A stretch of 64,000 nt of DNA from Anthonomus grandis grandis (lineage: Eukaryota > Arthropoda > Insecta > Coleoptera > Curculionidae): contig NC_065547.1 in assembly GCF_022605725.1 (NCBI RefSeq), forward strand, positions 6,427,167 to 6,491,166. The letters are read 5' to 3'. The notes under the pieces were generated by a model. It ran no database searches. It was not told the DNA's origin and saw only the letters and a program-made list of their open reading frames with translations. Shown piece after piece: positions 38,492 to 51,286 of the stretch. A program made the translations under genes and the position numbers. Within the stretch, counting starts at the first letter, position 1, and each line of letters begins with the position of its first letter.

Positions 38492-39134
38492 CTTATGCTG
38501 TTTTATGTCCTAATTAAAAAATAAAATGCATGATTTTAAAACAAAACATAAAATGTTTCTTTTAAATCAACCATCCGGTTTTCAAAACTTTTTCCCAACG
38601 TACAAAACTCAGTTTGTTTACTCGGACATGTTCAACCATTAAAACAAACAAACAAACGTTTTGTGTATGTTATCAAATGTCTTCCACTTGCCTTAACTCC
38701 GGGGCATTTTCCAGACTGTTTTCATTTATAACTGTTTAAAAATATGTACCGCGTATATCCAGTTATAATATGCAATTTCGAAAAGTTTATTTTTAGTGAA
38801 ATTGCGATGTAGTAACTTAAATGTAGTTTTAATTGGTTGCTAAAGAGTTATAAAGTGTTTTCCTTTTATCATATTGTTTATTGTATTTTCTCTACGTAGT
38901 TTAGCAAATTATATAAGGAAAAGATTATATTAGTGCTATATACTTCTACTAAGATGTGGATATAAGAGAATTTAACTTTTTATACACATGCTTCCTTTCT
39001 TTTATATTCATGGTTTTATTTCTTAATTAAAGTTTGAGTTAAGCCTGGAAATAGTGTTTACAAGAGAAAAACATCACTTATTTCTATATTTTTCTATTTG
39101 TCAGACTGAGATAAAGATAAATCCTTAATTTTAT
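38492..39134. other. Spacer, no gene recognised
   Basis: Contains a short AAAC run at about 38642-38656 and otherwise unremarkable AT-rich sequence. Confidence 0.5.
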
Positions 39135-42100
39135 ACCAAGAACAAATCAAAAATCACTTCAATTTCCTTGAAGATGGTTGAATTTACATGCCTGGAATAT
39201 TGCAAAAATGTATTTAAGTACCCAGAAGTTTTGGAAAATGGATTTAACAGCCTAAAAGAAATGAAAAATCACGTCTAGGCAGTTAAGGAAATATTTTTTC
39301 ATATTCTTGGTAAAACATGTTAATATCTGAATCTGTCTTCAAGACTTGGAAAATGGACTCAACTGCCCGGAAGAACTGGAAAATTCCTTTTTTTTTAATT
39401 CTTCGATTTTACTCTTGATTAAATTCCACCATTATTCTATCATCCATGAAGTTTTGGTTTTGGTCTAGTTTTTACTTGAGGAGCTACAGGTTTCTCGTTA
39501 AGATAAATGTGGATATTCTACTTATTTAAAGAGCCCAACTATAAGCCCAACTATAAGACCAGAGTGTGGTTGTCTGGTAGTTTTCATTATTTACTTGGTC
39601 ACACATTCGAATTTTTATAAGGGTAATTACTCAAGCCTTAAAAAAATTAATTTATTTATGCAAGGCCTATAAGATAACTTCAAATGTTTAGAAGTCATAA
39701 GAAATTAATTAAAATTTCAGACGTTACTACGTAACTACCTTATTACTGGTGGTAACGTAGGACTAAAAAAAGTATTAAATACGTATAATTAAATGAAAAG
39801 TTACTGTAAATTTATTTCAATGGCTTGAAAGAGAGAAAAAGCTTAAACCAATATCTGAAAAGCTTTAAAAAAATATATTTAAATATCCCTATAATAAAAT
39901 CAAAAATAACTTCATATTTCTGGAAAACACAACAATTTGATCCAAATCCCTGGAAGACTCAAAAAGTTATTTGATTTGGCTGAAAGTCATAAAAGACTAA
40001 TTAAGATTTTAAGGTAATAGTTGCATAGCTTCAAATAGTTTCGAACCTCTGGAAAATACAACAATTTAGTCAAAATCCCTGAAAGAAAATTTATTTGATT
40101 TGTTTAAAAGTCATTAAAATTTATGTAAGGTCTATAAAATGACGTTAAACACCTAAAAGTCGTAAAAATTATTCAAAATTTAGAGGTAATAAGGTAGTTA
40201 CAAAGTATTGTGTGAAATAAATCAAGTATAACTCTTCCTGGGATAATCTTTAAGGAAAATTATTCGAAATCACGATAGACTAATAGAAATTCCTGAAAGA
40301 ACTAAAAAAATCGTTAAATTATTGAAAGTGACTAAAAATTGATTTAATGGCTTAAAAAAATGAATTCTAATGCCGGTTAAACCTTAAAAAAAATTATTTC
40401 AAATATCTGAACTTAAATGAAAAATATCTTCAATTTTCTGGAAAATATAAAAATTTATTTTCTATCCCTAAAAAAATTTTGAAAAAAATTTAAAATATTA
40501 TCTTGTTTAGGAATTTGGGATTCTTGTAAATGGGTCCAGGTTATCTAGAAAGTTAGGAATCTTAAATCCTTTAAGGTACTTTCAAACGCCACTAAGTACA
40601 AGAAAAAATGCCTTAATTGCATTAGTTTCTGTAAAAAACCCCAAAGTTTTGTTAAAAATTTCACTTCCAACATCGATCTGTATAAAAGTTGCAAGCGCAA
40701 ATTTGCAAGTATTCAGCTGACCCCATTCACACAAAAACAGATTTGTCCCATTTTACTTCTGCTTGCACTAAATTACTAAGAAAGCTCTATTCTACTATCC
40801 GCGTTTCCTTTAACCCAAAAAAATTATCCTTTCACCTTTAACTTTAATGGTTTACCTTATTCCAGGAGCTTTCGAGAATTCGTTGGTTCTAAAAGTACTA
40901 TTAGTAACGCAAACATTTGAACTTTTTAAAAATTTGGATTAAGCCAAATTGCTCTTTAAGGTACTTATATTAGCCCCTTAAAAAATATTAATTCTGCCTA
41001 GAATTTTAGATTTTTGTAGATTGCTCCAAATTGCTCTAAGTGCCTGTAAGATTTTTTTTTTCTTTTTGACACTCATGGCAGTTGAAGAAACAGATTTTTC
41101 GCTTCCTGGAAAAAACTTGAAAAGACTCCAACTGCCTGGAGGAACTAGAAAATAGATTCAACTTTCTGGAAAAAAATTGAAATTACTTCCAGGTTGTTAA
41201 AAAAGAGTTTTGCTGCTTCCTATGATGTTTGTTATTTTTGTAAGTAAAACATTATTTTGGAAATTAAATTAAACATTTTTTTGAATTAAAAATCTCATTT
41301 TAGTGCTAAGGTAAAACATCCATTATTTGTTACTTTGTTACTGCTTACTTATTTATATTTACATATAAATTATTAACAAAACTAAGAAATTTTCAACCGC
41401 AAAAATCAAAGTTATTCATCGGCAAATTGCATTTGTATAAAATATATTTTAAGCAACCATTACGTAAACCACACACTGACAAAAAAAATGTCGATCAGCC
41501 CAATCTTTTGTTAGCAAATATTGTAACATTTCTTAAACCGCTTTGGGTCCATTATTTTATAAGACATTGCGTGGAATATGAACTGAATAACCTTTAGGTC
41601 ATCTAAACGTCCACGAATTCCTAAAAGACACTTAACAAAATTGTTTTCATTGCATTTTTAATCATTTGCCTTATCTAGGCTGACTATTTCTTTTTCTCGT
41701 TCAGGTATGAGTCGAATGGATTAACTAAATAGAGTTTCCAGAACTGATGTATATTGGTAGTCTGGTAATACCAAAAAAAATCCTGTTTCTAATAAAACGC
41801 CACACACAAGAAGGATTAGATCATTTATCCCTAATGCATCTCCTGACTATAGGCCAATGAAACCCTTTTGAAGTATTTGACTACATCTCAAACCTTTAAC
41901 CTGGAATTCTTAATACCTCTGTTATCCCCAGGTCTTCTGATGTCTATACTGGTCAGGTAAGTCACTCATAGAACTAGTTTTGAATTATTTCCGAATATCA
42001 TAATACCAATCAGTCTGCCCCTATTTATCCAAGTAATCAAGAAATATGTAATTTCTCATTAAAGCGTCTATGTCTGTCTTCTTTAAGATATGTTCTTCGT

Positions 42101-43430
42101 TTCTGTCTGTATTTTATCTTCATAATCGAGGTAGATCTAGACGCGTAAAGTAAGCAAAGATAATAACCGCGAAATTACTGAAGATATCAAAAATATCTGT
42201 GACTGCCTGAAAGATTTAGAAAATGATACTTTTAGAACCAGTTTTGTTAAAAAATTCACTTCCCACATCGATCTGTATAAAAGTTAATTTTCAGAGACTA
42301 TTCAGGTAACCCCATTCACAAAACAAAATTACTGTTCGGTCCAGAATTGTCCGATTTTACTTCTGCTTGCACTGGAATAATAAGAAAACTTCATTCTACT
42401 TGTAATGTTTCCTTCTATTCCTTAAATTGTTTTTTCACCTCTAACCATAGAGTTTTAACTTATTTCAGAAGTTCGTGGGTTTACTCGTAAGCACTACATT
42501 TTTAAAGTACCGTAAGCATTTAAACTTTTTCAGAAATTTGAAAGGAGTCAAACATCTCCCTTAGGAGAATGTAATTTTGTCCAGAAAGTTAGGTTCTTGT
42601 AGATTGCTCAAAGTTATCCCTAAATTCCTGAAAGCTGTTATTTTTTCGTTTTCTCGAGTCCCAGAAACAATTTTTTAGCTTTCTGGAAGAAAATTGAAAC
42701 ACACGTACCCGCCTGGAAGAATTAAAACATGGATTCAACTGCCTGATAAAAACAGAAATCACTTCCACCCAGTTAATTCACAAATTATTTATTTATTATT
42801 TCCCAGATATGAAAGTAAATATTTACTTTCTAAGATGCTCTAAGATGTCAAACGCCTCTAAGTAAAACAAACCGTTAGATAAACTGCTGAAAAAGTGCCT
42901 TATTTGCACTTATTTCTAAAAAAGATCTGGAACTTTGCACTAGTCTTTTTGAAAAATTCACCACCTACCAATTTATCAATCTGTATAAAAATTAGTTCGC
43001 AGAGACTATTCAAGTTTTCAACAACAACCCCATCAAAAAAAAACTTCATTGTACCATTCACGTTTTCTTTAACAGCTAAGTTAATTTTTCATCTCTAACT
43101 ATATTGTTTTAACTTACTCCAGGATCTTGAGTTCGTTCATTTACTCGTACTTTAATACTCCTAATTTTTTCAATTAAGGCAAACAGTTAAAGTCTTACAG
43201 AAATTTGAAATATACTTAATAAATGCTCTAAGTTATCCCTAAATGCCTGTAAGTTTTTTTTTAATTTTTGAGAGTAAGGGAAATAATTTTTTACTTCTTG
43301 GAAAAAAACGGAAATAACTGCAACTGCCTGGAAGATTTGGAAAATAGATTCAACTACCTGAAAGAAATAAGAAATCACTTCCAGGCCATTGAAAAAATAA
43401 TATTTCAAGTGGAAAATAATTAAAATAACT
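39135..43430. repeat. Zone A: degenerate minisatellite with CAACTGCCTGGAA core
   Basis: Dozens of variants of CAACTGCCTGGAA and TTCCAGGCAGTT occur every 30 to 100 bp, for example near 39365, 41133, 42187, 42728 and 43330. A longer unit is superimposed. It contains CACTTCCCACATCGATCTG, CCCATTCAC, TTTTACTTCTGCTTGCAC, TTTCACCTCTAAC and ACTTATTCCAGGAG, and is seen near 40670-40900, 42240-42500 and 42960-43140. The same unit occurs reverse-complemented in 55855-59660. The open frames here (42895-43098 and 43187-43408) are repeat text, not genes. Confidence 0.85.
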
Positions 43431-44612
43431 ACAAAGTAAATTAAATACCCATTTTCTATATCATGGTTTCATTTCCTTAATAGTGTCTGGTTTGTCTAGA
43501 AATTATGGTTTTTTCAGCCAGGTACATACTAAAAACATGATTTTATTCATGATATTATAACCTGAATTATTAAAACCTGTCTTCACATAACCACTAATAT
43601 AAAACTTGAAAAACTTTATATCCACTTACTAAGAAACTCCACTTTTCATAACAACTACTGCAGAACATCATCCAACAAATTCACGCCGAAACTAAAACGA
43701 GAAGCACCGTCAAAGGTGTCCCCGGAATAAGTGAAATCTGTTTAATATCCATAATTTTGTCTAGATATAATAACTTGGGGGTAGGGAACTCGTAGTAAAA
43801 CCGGCACGTCTTGAATATTCGGTGCTGCGTGAGCCCTTCTCATAATTAATTTTCCGGAAGTGTGTTTAATCATTCGGCGTTAAAATATTCCGGGCGACAG
43901 GTTCTTCCTAGTTTCTCGGTGTAAACAATGACTCCTACCAAATCGATGAAACGTGGCTACATGAGCGAGATCGCGTTAAATTTCTCGTATAGAGAGAAAC
44001 TTTCTTGAGTTTCAAAGAAACTCTCGCTTCGAACTGATTTCGGCAGTCAATAGTAAGCTTTAAACTTTTAGGTTTTCCCCTCAATTAAATAATTTCTTTA
44101 ATTAAAGTGTGTGTTAGTTATTTTATTTAAATTAATTGTTGGGACAGTGGTAAATAAATATTTGTTCTATATGTAGAGTGATTGGGGTCAAGAATATTTA
44201 AACAAATATTAATTGATTGGAAATATAAATTCCGATGTTGGCCGCAAATAAAGGCACGACCCGATAAATTATTAATTAAGCGATGGTGCTTCCAGTTTTT
44301 TTTAAATCGAAATATGCATTTTTAACACAAAACGCCCATTATGGCGGATTTTATTGTTTTTCACTCGTTCAACAACGACACAATAAAAAACGTCTATATA
44401 ACAGTATGTAACGTCCCGCTTTAATTGTAAATTGTCTAACCCCCCAAAAAAAAATATATGCTCTACCCTGTTTTTCTATTTCGCGAAAGGCAATGGACCT
44501 TTTTATTTCCGGATGGCACATTTTGCATATAGATTGGCGATTATAATGGGCCAATAATCTGATTTATTACCAGATACGACCCGAATATAAATTCCCGCAT
44601 AGCGCTTCTGGT
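43431..44612. other. Unique-looking island between zones A and B
   Basis: Relatively GC-rich at 43680-44060 with no convincing frame. A 45-bp motif at 44166-44210 (TATATGTAGAGTGAT, then GGTCAAGAATATTTAAACAAAT) recurs at 47745-47790 and 53391-53435 inside zone B. The 61-codon minus frame at 44369-44554 has no recognised domain. Confidence 0.5.
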
Positions 44613-44954
44613 TTAGTTATTGAGAGTTACCGCAGTAATCTTGCTTATGGCACAATATATCGCTGATGTGACCTTTTTTAATTTGGCATTTTTTTCTAGT
44701 AAAATAAACATTTTTCTATTTATATCTTCTACGGTGTCAATTTCAAGCCCCTCTAAAAGAGATAATAGCGGTTGGCCCAAAAATTTCCAGATGATCCAGA
44801 CCAAAAATGTACTAAAGTGTATATGGTGGCGATGTAACTGGTTGAATTCTCTAAATGGATTAACTAAAATTTGAGCTTCAACATCACTTAATTCAGAAGC
44901 AGATGTTAAATAAGAGTTTAATGAATTATACATAGCATCATCATCACTAAGCAT
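44613..44954 (-). CDS. Hypothetical 113-residue open reading frame
   Basis: Begins MLSDDDAMYNSLNSYLTSAS, an acidic start, followed by a hydrophobic stretch around residues 48-67 and a lysine-rich end (LLEKNAKLKKV). No family recognised. It is the longest frame in the window's non-satellite half apart from the transposon-like one, its composition is less biased than that of the neighbouring chance frames, and it lies in a non-repeat island. A plus-strand frame of 84 codons overlaps it, which weakens the case. It could be a single exon, a decayed gene or chance. Confidence 0.22.
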   Translation of the reverse strand: MLSDDDAMYNSLNSYLTSASELSDVEAQILVNPFREFNQLHRHHIHFSTFLVWIIWKFLGQPLLSLLEGLEIDTVEDINRKMFILLEKNAKLKKVTSAIYCAISKITAVTLNN

Positions 44955-47900
44955 AAATAATTATTCATTACAATTATAAAACCAGTGATTTAAATAACTT
45001 TTCCATAATAAATTTTATACTTTCACTAAATAAACATTTCTACCCATTATTTATGTGACATGACAAATTGTCCACGTGAGTCTTACAACATTTCTGTAAT
45101 CCTTAGCATACATTATTTTTAGCTGGATATAATTCAACGTAATTTTTAGCGTATTCCAGGAAGTTGAAATAAATTCTAAATTTATTTAATAATTTATTTA
45201 GAAACAATTTGTTCATTTAAAGATTTGTAAAATAATTTTTTTATGTTATTTTAGGTTGTAGAAATCACATGAAGTATGCAATAATTTGAGTTCAACTATT
45301 TTTATTTTTTTTCTTAATGAGATTATTTAATACTAACATAATTTCTTATTTTATTCCAAGCATTTGAAATCAATTTTTAATTTGAATTAATTTTTATGCT
45401 TCATGTTATATGTTTTCCAGGTATTTATGGTAATTTTTTACGTATTTTAAGCAGTTGCAAATTTATATCAGGCATTTGGAATTAGGTTTCTAACGTTTTA
45501 GGATAATATTTTTACTTCCACATTTGTGTAATAATTTTCTAATGATTCCGAAAGGTAAAACAGACTAAAAAAAGTAAACAAAAAATTATTGAAATGCATT
45601 TAATAATCTTATTAAAAAAGTTAAACAAATTTATTATTTTATTTCAGGTATTTGGAATTAGTTCTCATAATTCCAAACGCCTGGAATAAATTTTAAAACA
45701 ATTTTTACTTTCCGGAATACGCAAAAAATTACCTTTAATGAGTGGAAGACATAAAAAATGTACATTAAATCACATCTAGGAATTAGAAGTAATTTTAAAA
45801 TTATTTTTAAAATTTGGAAAAAAAAGAGATGTCTATTGCCTGAGCCAAAAAAAAAATAAAAATATGTCTAATGCCTGGAATAACATGTAAAATTATTTTA
45901 ATTTTTTTTTGTTAAGTTTATTACAGGCAGTAATGTAATTTTTAATTTTATTTCAAATCTCCGAAATAGTATTTTATGTTATTCCAAGCATTTAAAATTA
46001 TTTTTTGCATATTTCATTCAGTTAAAAAAATTAAATTTATTTTAGGCAGTTGGTATTATTTTTAATATTTTTTTTTAGTTTAGTTCGGTTTGAGAAATAA
46101 TTTTTTAAAGCCTGGAAGAGATAATAAATGACATAAGGTGTTATAAAAAATAATTTAAAATGCCTTAAATAACATATCAGCCCAAATATTTGAAATTAAT
46201 AAAAAAATATGTCAAATGCCAGGAATAGCTTCAAAAAGTTTGGATAACTTCTCATTTTATTTCATATTTATTATAAAACTCAAAGTAATTTTTGCATTCT
46301 TTCCTGACAGTTTTAGTGATCTTTTGCATATTTAAGGCAGTTAAAATAATTTTAGAATTTATTCCGGGCATTTCGAATTCGGTTTCGTGATGTTCCAGAA
46401 ATATTTTTTTACTTTCAATTTTGTGGAATAATTTCTTTTCTATCATTTCAGGGTTAAAAATCAATTTTGAAAGCTAGAAGAGGTAAAAAAGTACGTGATT
46501 TAAAAAATTATTCCAAATGCCTCAAACTATTTTACTTAGAAAACTTGAAACAATGAAAATAATTTCTTATTTTATTCCAAGCATTTGGAATACATGTTTA
46601 TTACCTTCCAGGTATTTTAAACATGTTTATTTTAAATTTAAAAAATGTTTCCAAAAATCGACGTTATATTGGTTGAATACTTTTTTTATGTTATTTCAGG
46701 CCTGAGAAATGATTCCGGAAGTGTGACAGTAATGAGAAATAACCTGAGATACCATAAAAAATCATTTTAAATACCTAGAATAACATAGCATACTAAAAGG
46801 AATAACTTGTCATTTTATTCCAGTTATTTGAAATATTTTTTTATATCTTCTAGACATTTGAAATCTGTTTATGTCAAATTTAAAAAATTGTTGAAAAATT
46901 ATTACCAATTTCTGCATGTTAATCGACGTAATTTTTTATGTTTTCCAGACCTTTAAAGGAATTTTTTTTGGGTATTTTAGGCAATCATTATAAATTCAAA
47001 ATTTAATCATTTCAGGCATCTGGAATTGAGTTTTGTGTTGTTTCAGGAATATATTCACTTTCATATTTGTGGAAAAATTTTTTTTAGTTATTCCAGGTCT
47101 GAGAAATAATTCCAAAATTTAATAATTTAAAATTTATAATTTTCGGGATATTTTAACGTCATTTTATTGGTTTCCCAGATGTTTAAAGTAATTTTTTGCC
47201 TATTCCAGGCAGTTAAAATGATTTTAAAATTAATGCCAGATATTTTGAATTAGTTTTTATTATTCCACTAACTATTAAAAACTAATTTAACTATCTGGAA
47301 TACGCAAAAAAAATTACCTTATGTATGTAGAAAACATAAAAAATGTAAATTTTCTTTTAGGAATTTGAACTAATTTTTCAAAATTAAAACAGATTCTAAA
47401 TGCCTGGACGAAATAAAAAATGTATTCCCCATGCCTGGAATAATATAAAGAATTATTTTAACTTTTTCATTGAGATTATTTCAGGCATTGACGTATTTTT
47501 TAATTTTGTTTTTCATTTCTTAAATAGTATTTAATGTTATTCCAGGCATTTAAGGTAATTTTGTAGGTATTCCGGGAAATTAAAATAATTTCAAAAATAT
47601 ATTGCAGGCATTTGGAATTAGGTTTCATTTTGTTCCAGCAAAAATATTTTTACTTCCAGATTTGTAAAATAATTTTTTTAATGTTATTTTAGGCTTGAAA
47701 TTGATTCGGAAATCCTGAAAGAAAAGAAAAGAGAGAATATTATTTCTATATATAGAGTGATGGCGATCCAGAATATTCAAACAAATTTCAATAAAACAAA
47801 ACATTTTAATAATCAATAAACGGACTACAATTTTTATTTTGTTCCCAAATGATTTTATCCGGAAGATTATAGTTATCCAGGTTTTTGTAGAATGCTGACT

Positions 47901-50900
47901 ATTTTTGGGGTAAGTAATATATTGGGTATCTTAAGCACTTTAAAATTTATTCCAGGCATTTGCAATTAGATTTTGTGTTGTTCCAGGAATAGTTTTTTTT
48001 AATGTTATTTCAGGCCTGACAAATAATTTAGAAAGTCTGAATGAGATGAAAAATGACATGAAACGCCATGACAAATTATTATAAGTGCCTAAAGTAACAT
48101 AAAATATTAGCTGAGAAATTTAGAATTAAATTAAAAAATACGTCCAATGCCTGAAATAATCTCAAAGAAAAAGTCTAACTTATTTCTCATCTTATTCCAG
48201 GGATCTATTATTTAATTATTACATATATTAATCTTTATTATTACATATAGCAAATTTTTTTCAGAAAACTGAAAAATGTTTCCTTAACTGCCTGAACTTA
48301 CAGAAAAACATACAGGCATTTACGGATAAAAACGTAATAATTTTGTGAAATCGTGAAATAATTTTTTTAAATATTATTTCAGGTTGCAGAAATCACGTGA
48401 ATTATGCAATAATTTGAGTTCAACTATTTTTATTTTTTTCTTAATAAAATTATTCCATAATCACATAATTTCTTATTTTATTCCAGGCATCTGAAATAAA
48501 GTTTTAATTTGTTCCAACTATTTGGGATCTGTTTATTCTAAATTTGACTTTCACTTCTTGGATGTTACATAATTTTTTTGATACATGTTTTATGTTTTCC
48601 AGACATTTATTAGGTAATTTTTATCGTATATTAAATAGTTGCAAATTTATTCCAGGCATTTGGAATTAAGTCTCCTCTTGTTTTAGGATAATATTTTTAA
48701 TTCCAATAATAAATATGCATAACAATTTTTTAATTTCATTTTAGGATTAAAAAATGATTCCGAAAGCTAAATCAGATAAAAAAATACGTGAATAAAAAAA
48801 TATTTAAAATGCGTTTATTAATAACATTAAAAAAGTTAAAATAATTTCTTTTTGTTTCAAACATTTCAAATTAGTTTTCATAATTCCAAACGCCTGTAAT
48901 AAATTTTAAAACTATTTTAACTCCCCGAAATACGCAAAAAAATACCTTTAATGAATAAAAGACAAAAAAAATATACATTAAATCACATCCAGGGCGTAGA
49001 AGTAATTTTGAAACTATTTTTAAAATTTGAAATACAGAGATTTCTATTGCCTGAACTTAATAAAATAATATGCCTAATGCCTGGAATAAAATGTGAAATT
49101 ATTTGAATTTTATTCCAAATTTTTAAAATATTACTTTATGTTATTCCAAGCATTCAACATTATTTTTTGCATATTCTATTCAGTTAAATAATCAAATTTA
49201 TTTTAGGCAGTTGATATTATTTTTAATATTTTTTTTTAAATTATTTAGGTATAAGAAATAATTCTTAAGGCTTGGAAGAGATAATAAATGACAAAAGATG
49301 CCATAAAAAAATATTTGAAATGCCTAAAATAATATAATGTATTAGCCCAAATAGTGGAAATATAATAAAAAATTATGTCAAATGCCTAAAATAGCTTTAA
49401 AAAGTATAAATAACTTCTCATTTTATTTCAGTCATTTGAAATAATTTTTTATTTCTTTCAAGCACTTGGAATCCGTTTACTCTAAATTAAAAAAATGATT
49501 CCGAAATTATTTTTCCTAGATGAAATTCAAAGTAATTTTTGTATTTTTTTCCTGACAGTTAGCGTGTTGTTTTGCATATTCCAGGCAATTAAAATGATAT
49601 TATAATTTATTCCAGGCGTTAAAATATAGGTTTCGTAATGTTCCAGAAATATTTTTTACTTCCGGTTTTCTGGAATAATTTCTTTTATATTATTTCAGAG
49701 TTGAAAATTGATTTCAAAAGCTAGAAGAGGTTAACAAGTACATGATTTAAAAATTAATCCAAATGCCTCAAATAATCTCATTTAGAAAACTTGAAAAAAT
49801 TAAAATAAATTGCTATTTTATTCCAAGCATTTGGAATACATTTTAATTACCTTCCAGGCATTTAAAATATGTTTATTCTAAATTTTAAAAAGGATTTCAA
49901 AAATCGACGTAATATTGATGGAGTAGTGTTTTTATGTTATTTCAGGCTTATAATTTCGAAAGTGTGAAAGTGGTGAAAAATTACCTGAGATACCATAAAA
50001 ATGAATTTTAAATGCCTAGAATAACATAGAATATTAAATGGAATAACTGTTATTCCAGTTTAATTCCAGTTATTTGAATATTTTTTTATATTTCTTAAAC
50101 TCTTAACATTTGAAATCTGTTTGTGTTAAATTTAAAAAATGGTTAAAAAATTATTACCAATTCCTGAATATTAATCGACGTAATTTTTTATGTTCTCCAG
50201 ACCTTTAAACTACTTTTTTTTGGGTATTTTAGGCAGTTAATATAAATTCAAAATTCATTTATTTTAGGCGTCTAGAATTAGGGTTTTGTGTGGTTTCAGA
50301 AATAATTTGTTCACTTCCAGATTTGTGGAACATTTTTTTTGATAATATTCCAGGTCAGAGAAATTATTCCAAAATTTGTTAATTTAAAATTAAATTAATT
50401 TTAGAATTTATTACAGGCATTTGGAATTATGTTTCGTGTTATTCCAGAAATAATTTTTTCACATTCATATTTATGAACTTGGTTTTTTATGTTATTTTAG
50501 ACTAAAAAAATCATTTCTTAAGCCTAGAAAACAAGAAAAATTATTTGAAATGACCGGAATATTAAGAAAAATTCTTATTTAATGTGAGGCATTTGAAATA
50601 TAATTTATATTTCTCCAAAGGATTTGGAATCAGTTCATTCTAAGTTTAGGATATAATTTCTACATTATTTTCATTTCCTGAATGTAAGTCAACATTATTT
50701 CATTGATTTCCCAGATATTTAAAGTGATTTTTTGCCTATTCCAGGCAGTTAAAATGATTTTAAAATTAATTGCAGGCATTTTGAATTAGTTTTTATTATT
50801 TTTAATTGCCTGAAATAAGTCTTAAAACTATTTTTTTACTACCGGAAATGTGCAAAAAAAATTATCGTATGTGTGTGAAAAACAAAAAATGTACACTTGT

Positions 50901-51010
50901 AATTAAATTCAATGTACATTTTTTTCCAAAAATTTGAACTAATTTTGGAATTATTTTTTAAAATTAAAATAGATTCTAAATGTCTGGACGAAACAAAAAA
51001 TTTATTCCTC

Positions 51011-51068
51011 ATGCCTGGAATAATATGAGAATTTATTTTATCATTTTCGTTGAGATTATTCCAGGCAT
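51011..51068. repeat. 14-bp hairpin of zone B
   Basis: ATGCCTGGAATAAT (51011-51024) and ATTATTCCAGGCAT (51055-51068) are exact reverse complements around a 30-base loop. Related, slightly imperfect versions occur near 47430-47490 and 53088-53146 in the other copies of the 3.1-kb segment. Confidence 0.85.
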
Positions 51069-51264
51069 TGACGTATTTTTTCATTTTGTTCCAAGTTTCT
51101 AAAATAGTATTTAACGTTATTCCAGGTATTTAAGGTAATTCGGGATGTTGAAATAATTTTAAAAATATATTACAGGCATTTGGAATTGGGTTTTGTTTAG
51201 TTCCAGGAATAATATTTTTATTTCCAGATTTGCATAATAATGTTATTTTAGGCTTATATTATAA

Positions 51265-51286
51265 AACATATTAAAAATAATATGTT
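51265..51286. repeat. Perfect inverted repeat at the copy 2/copy 3 junction
   Basis: AACATATTA (51265-51273), AAAA, TAATATGTT (51278-51286). It sits where copy 3 of the 3.1-kb segment begins partway through the unit, so it may mark the breakpoint. Confidence 0.75.

Noticed and set aside
43187..43408. 73-residue minus-strand frame rich in F and Q
   Set aside because: It is the translation of successive core repeats and has counterparts at 57981-58214 made of the same repeat text.
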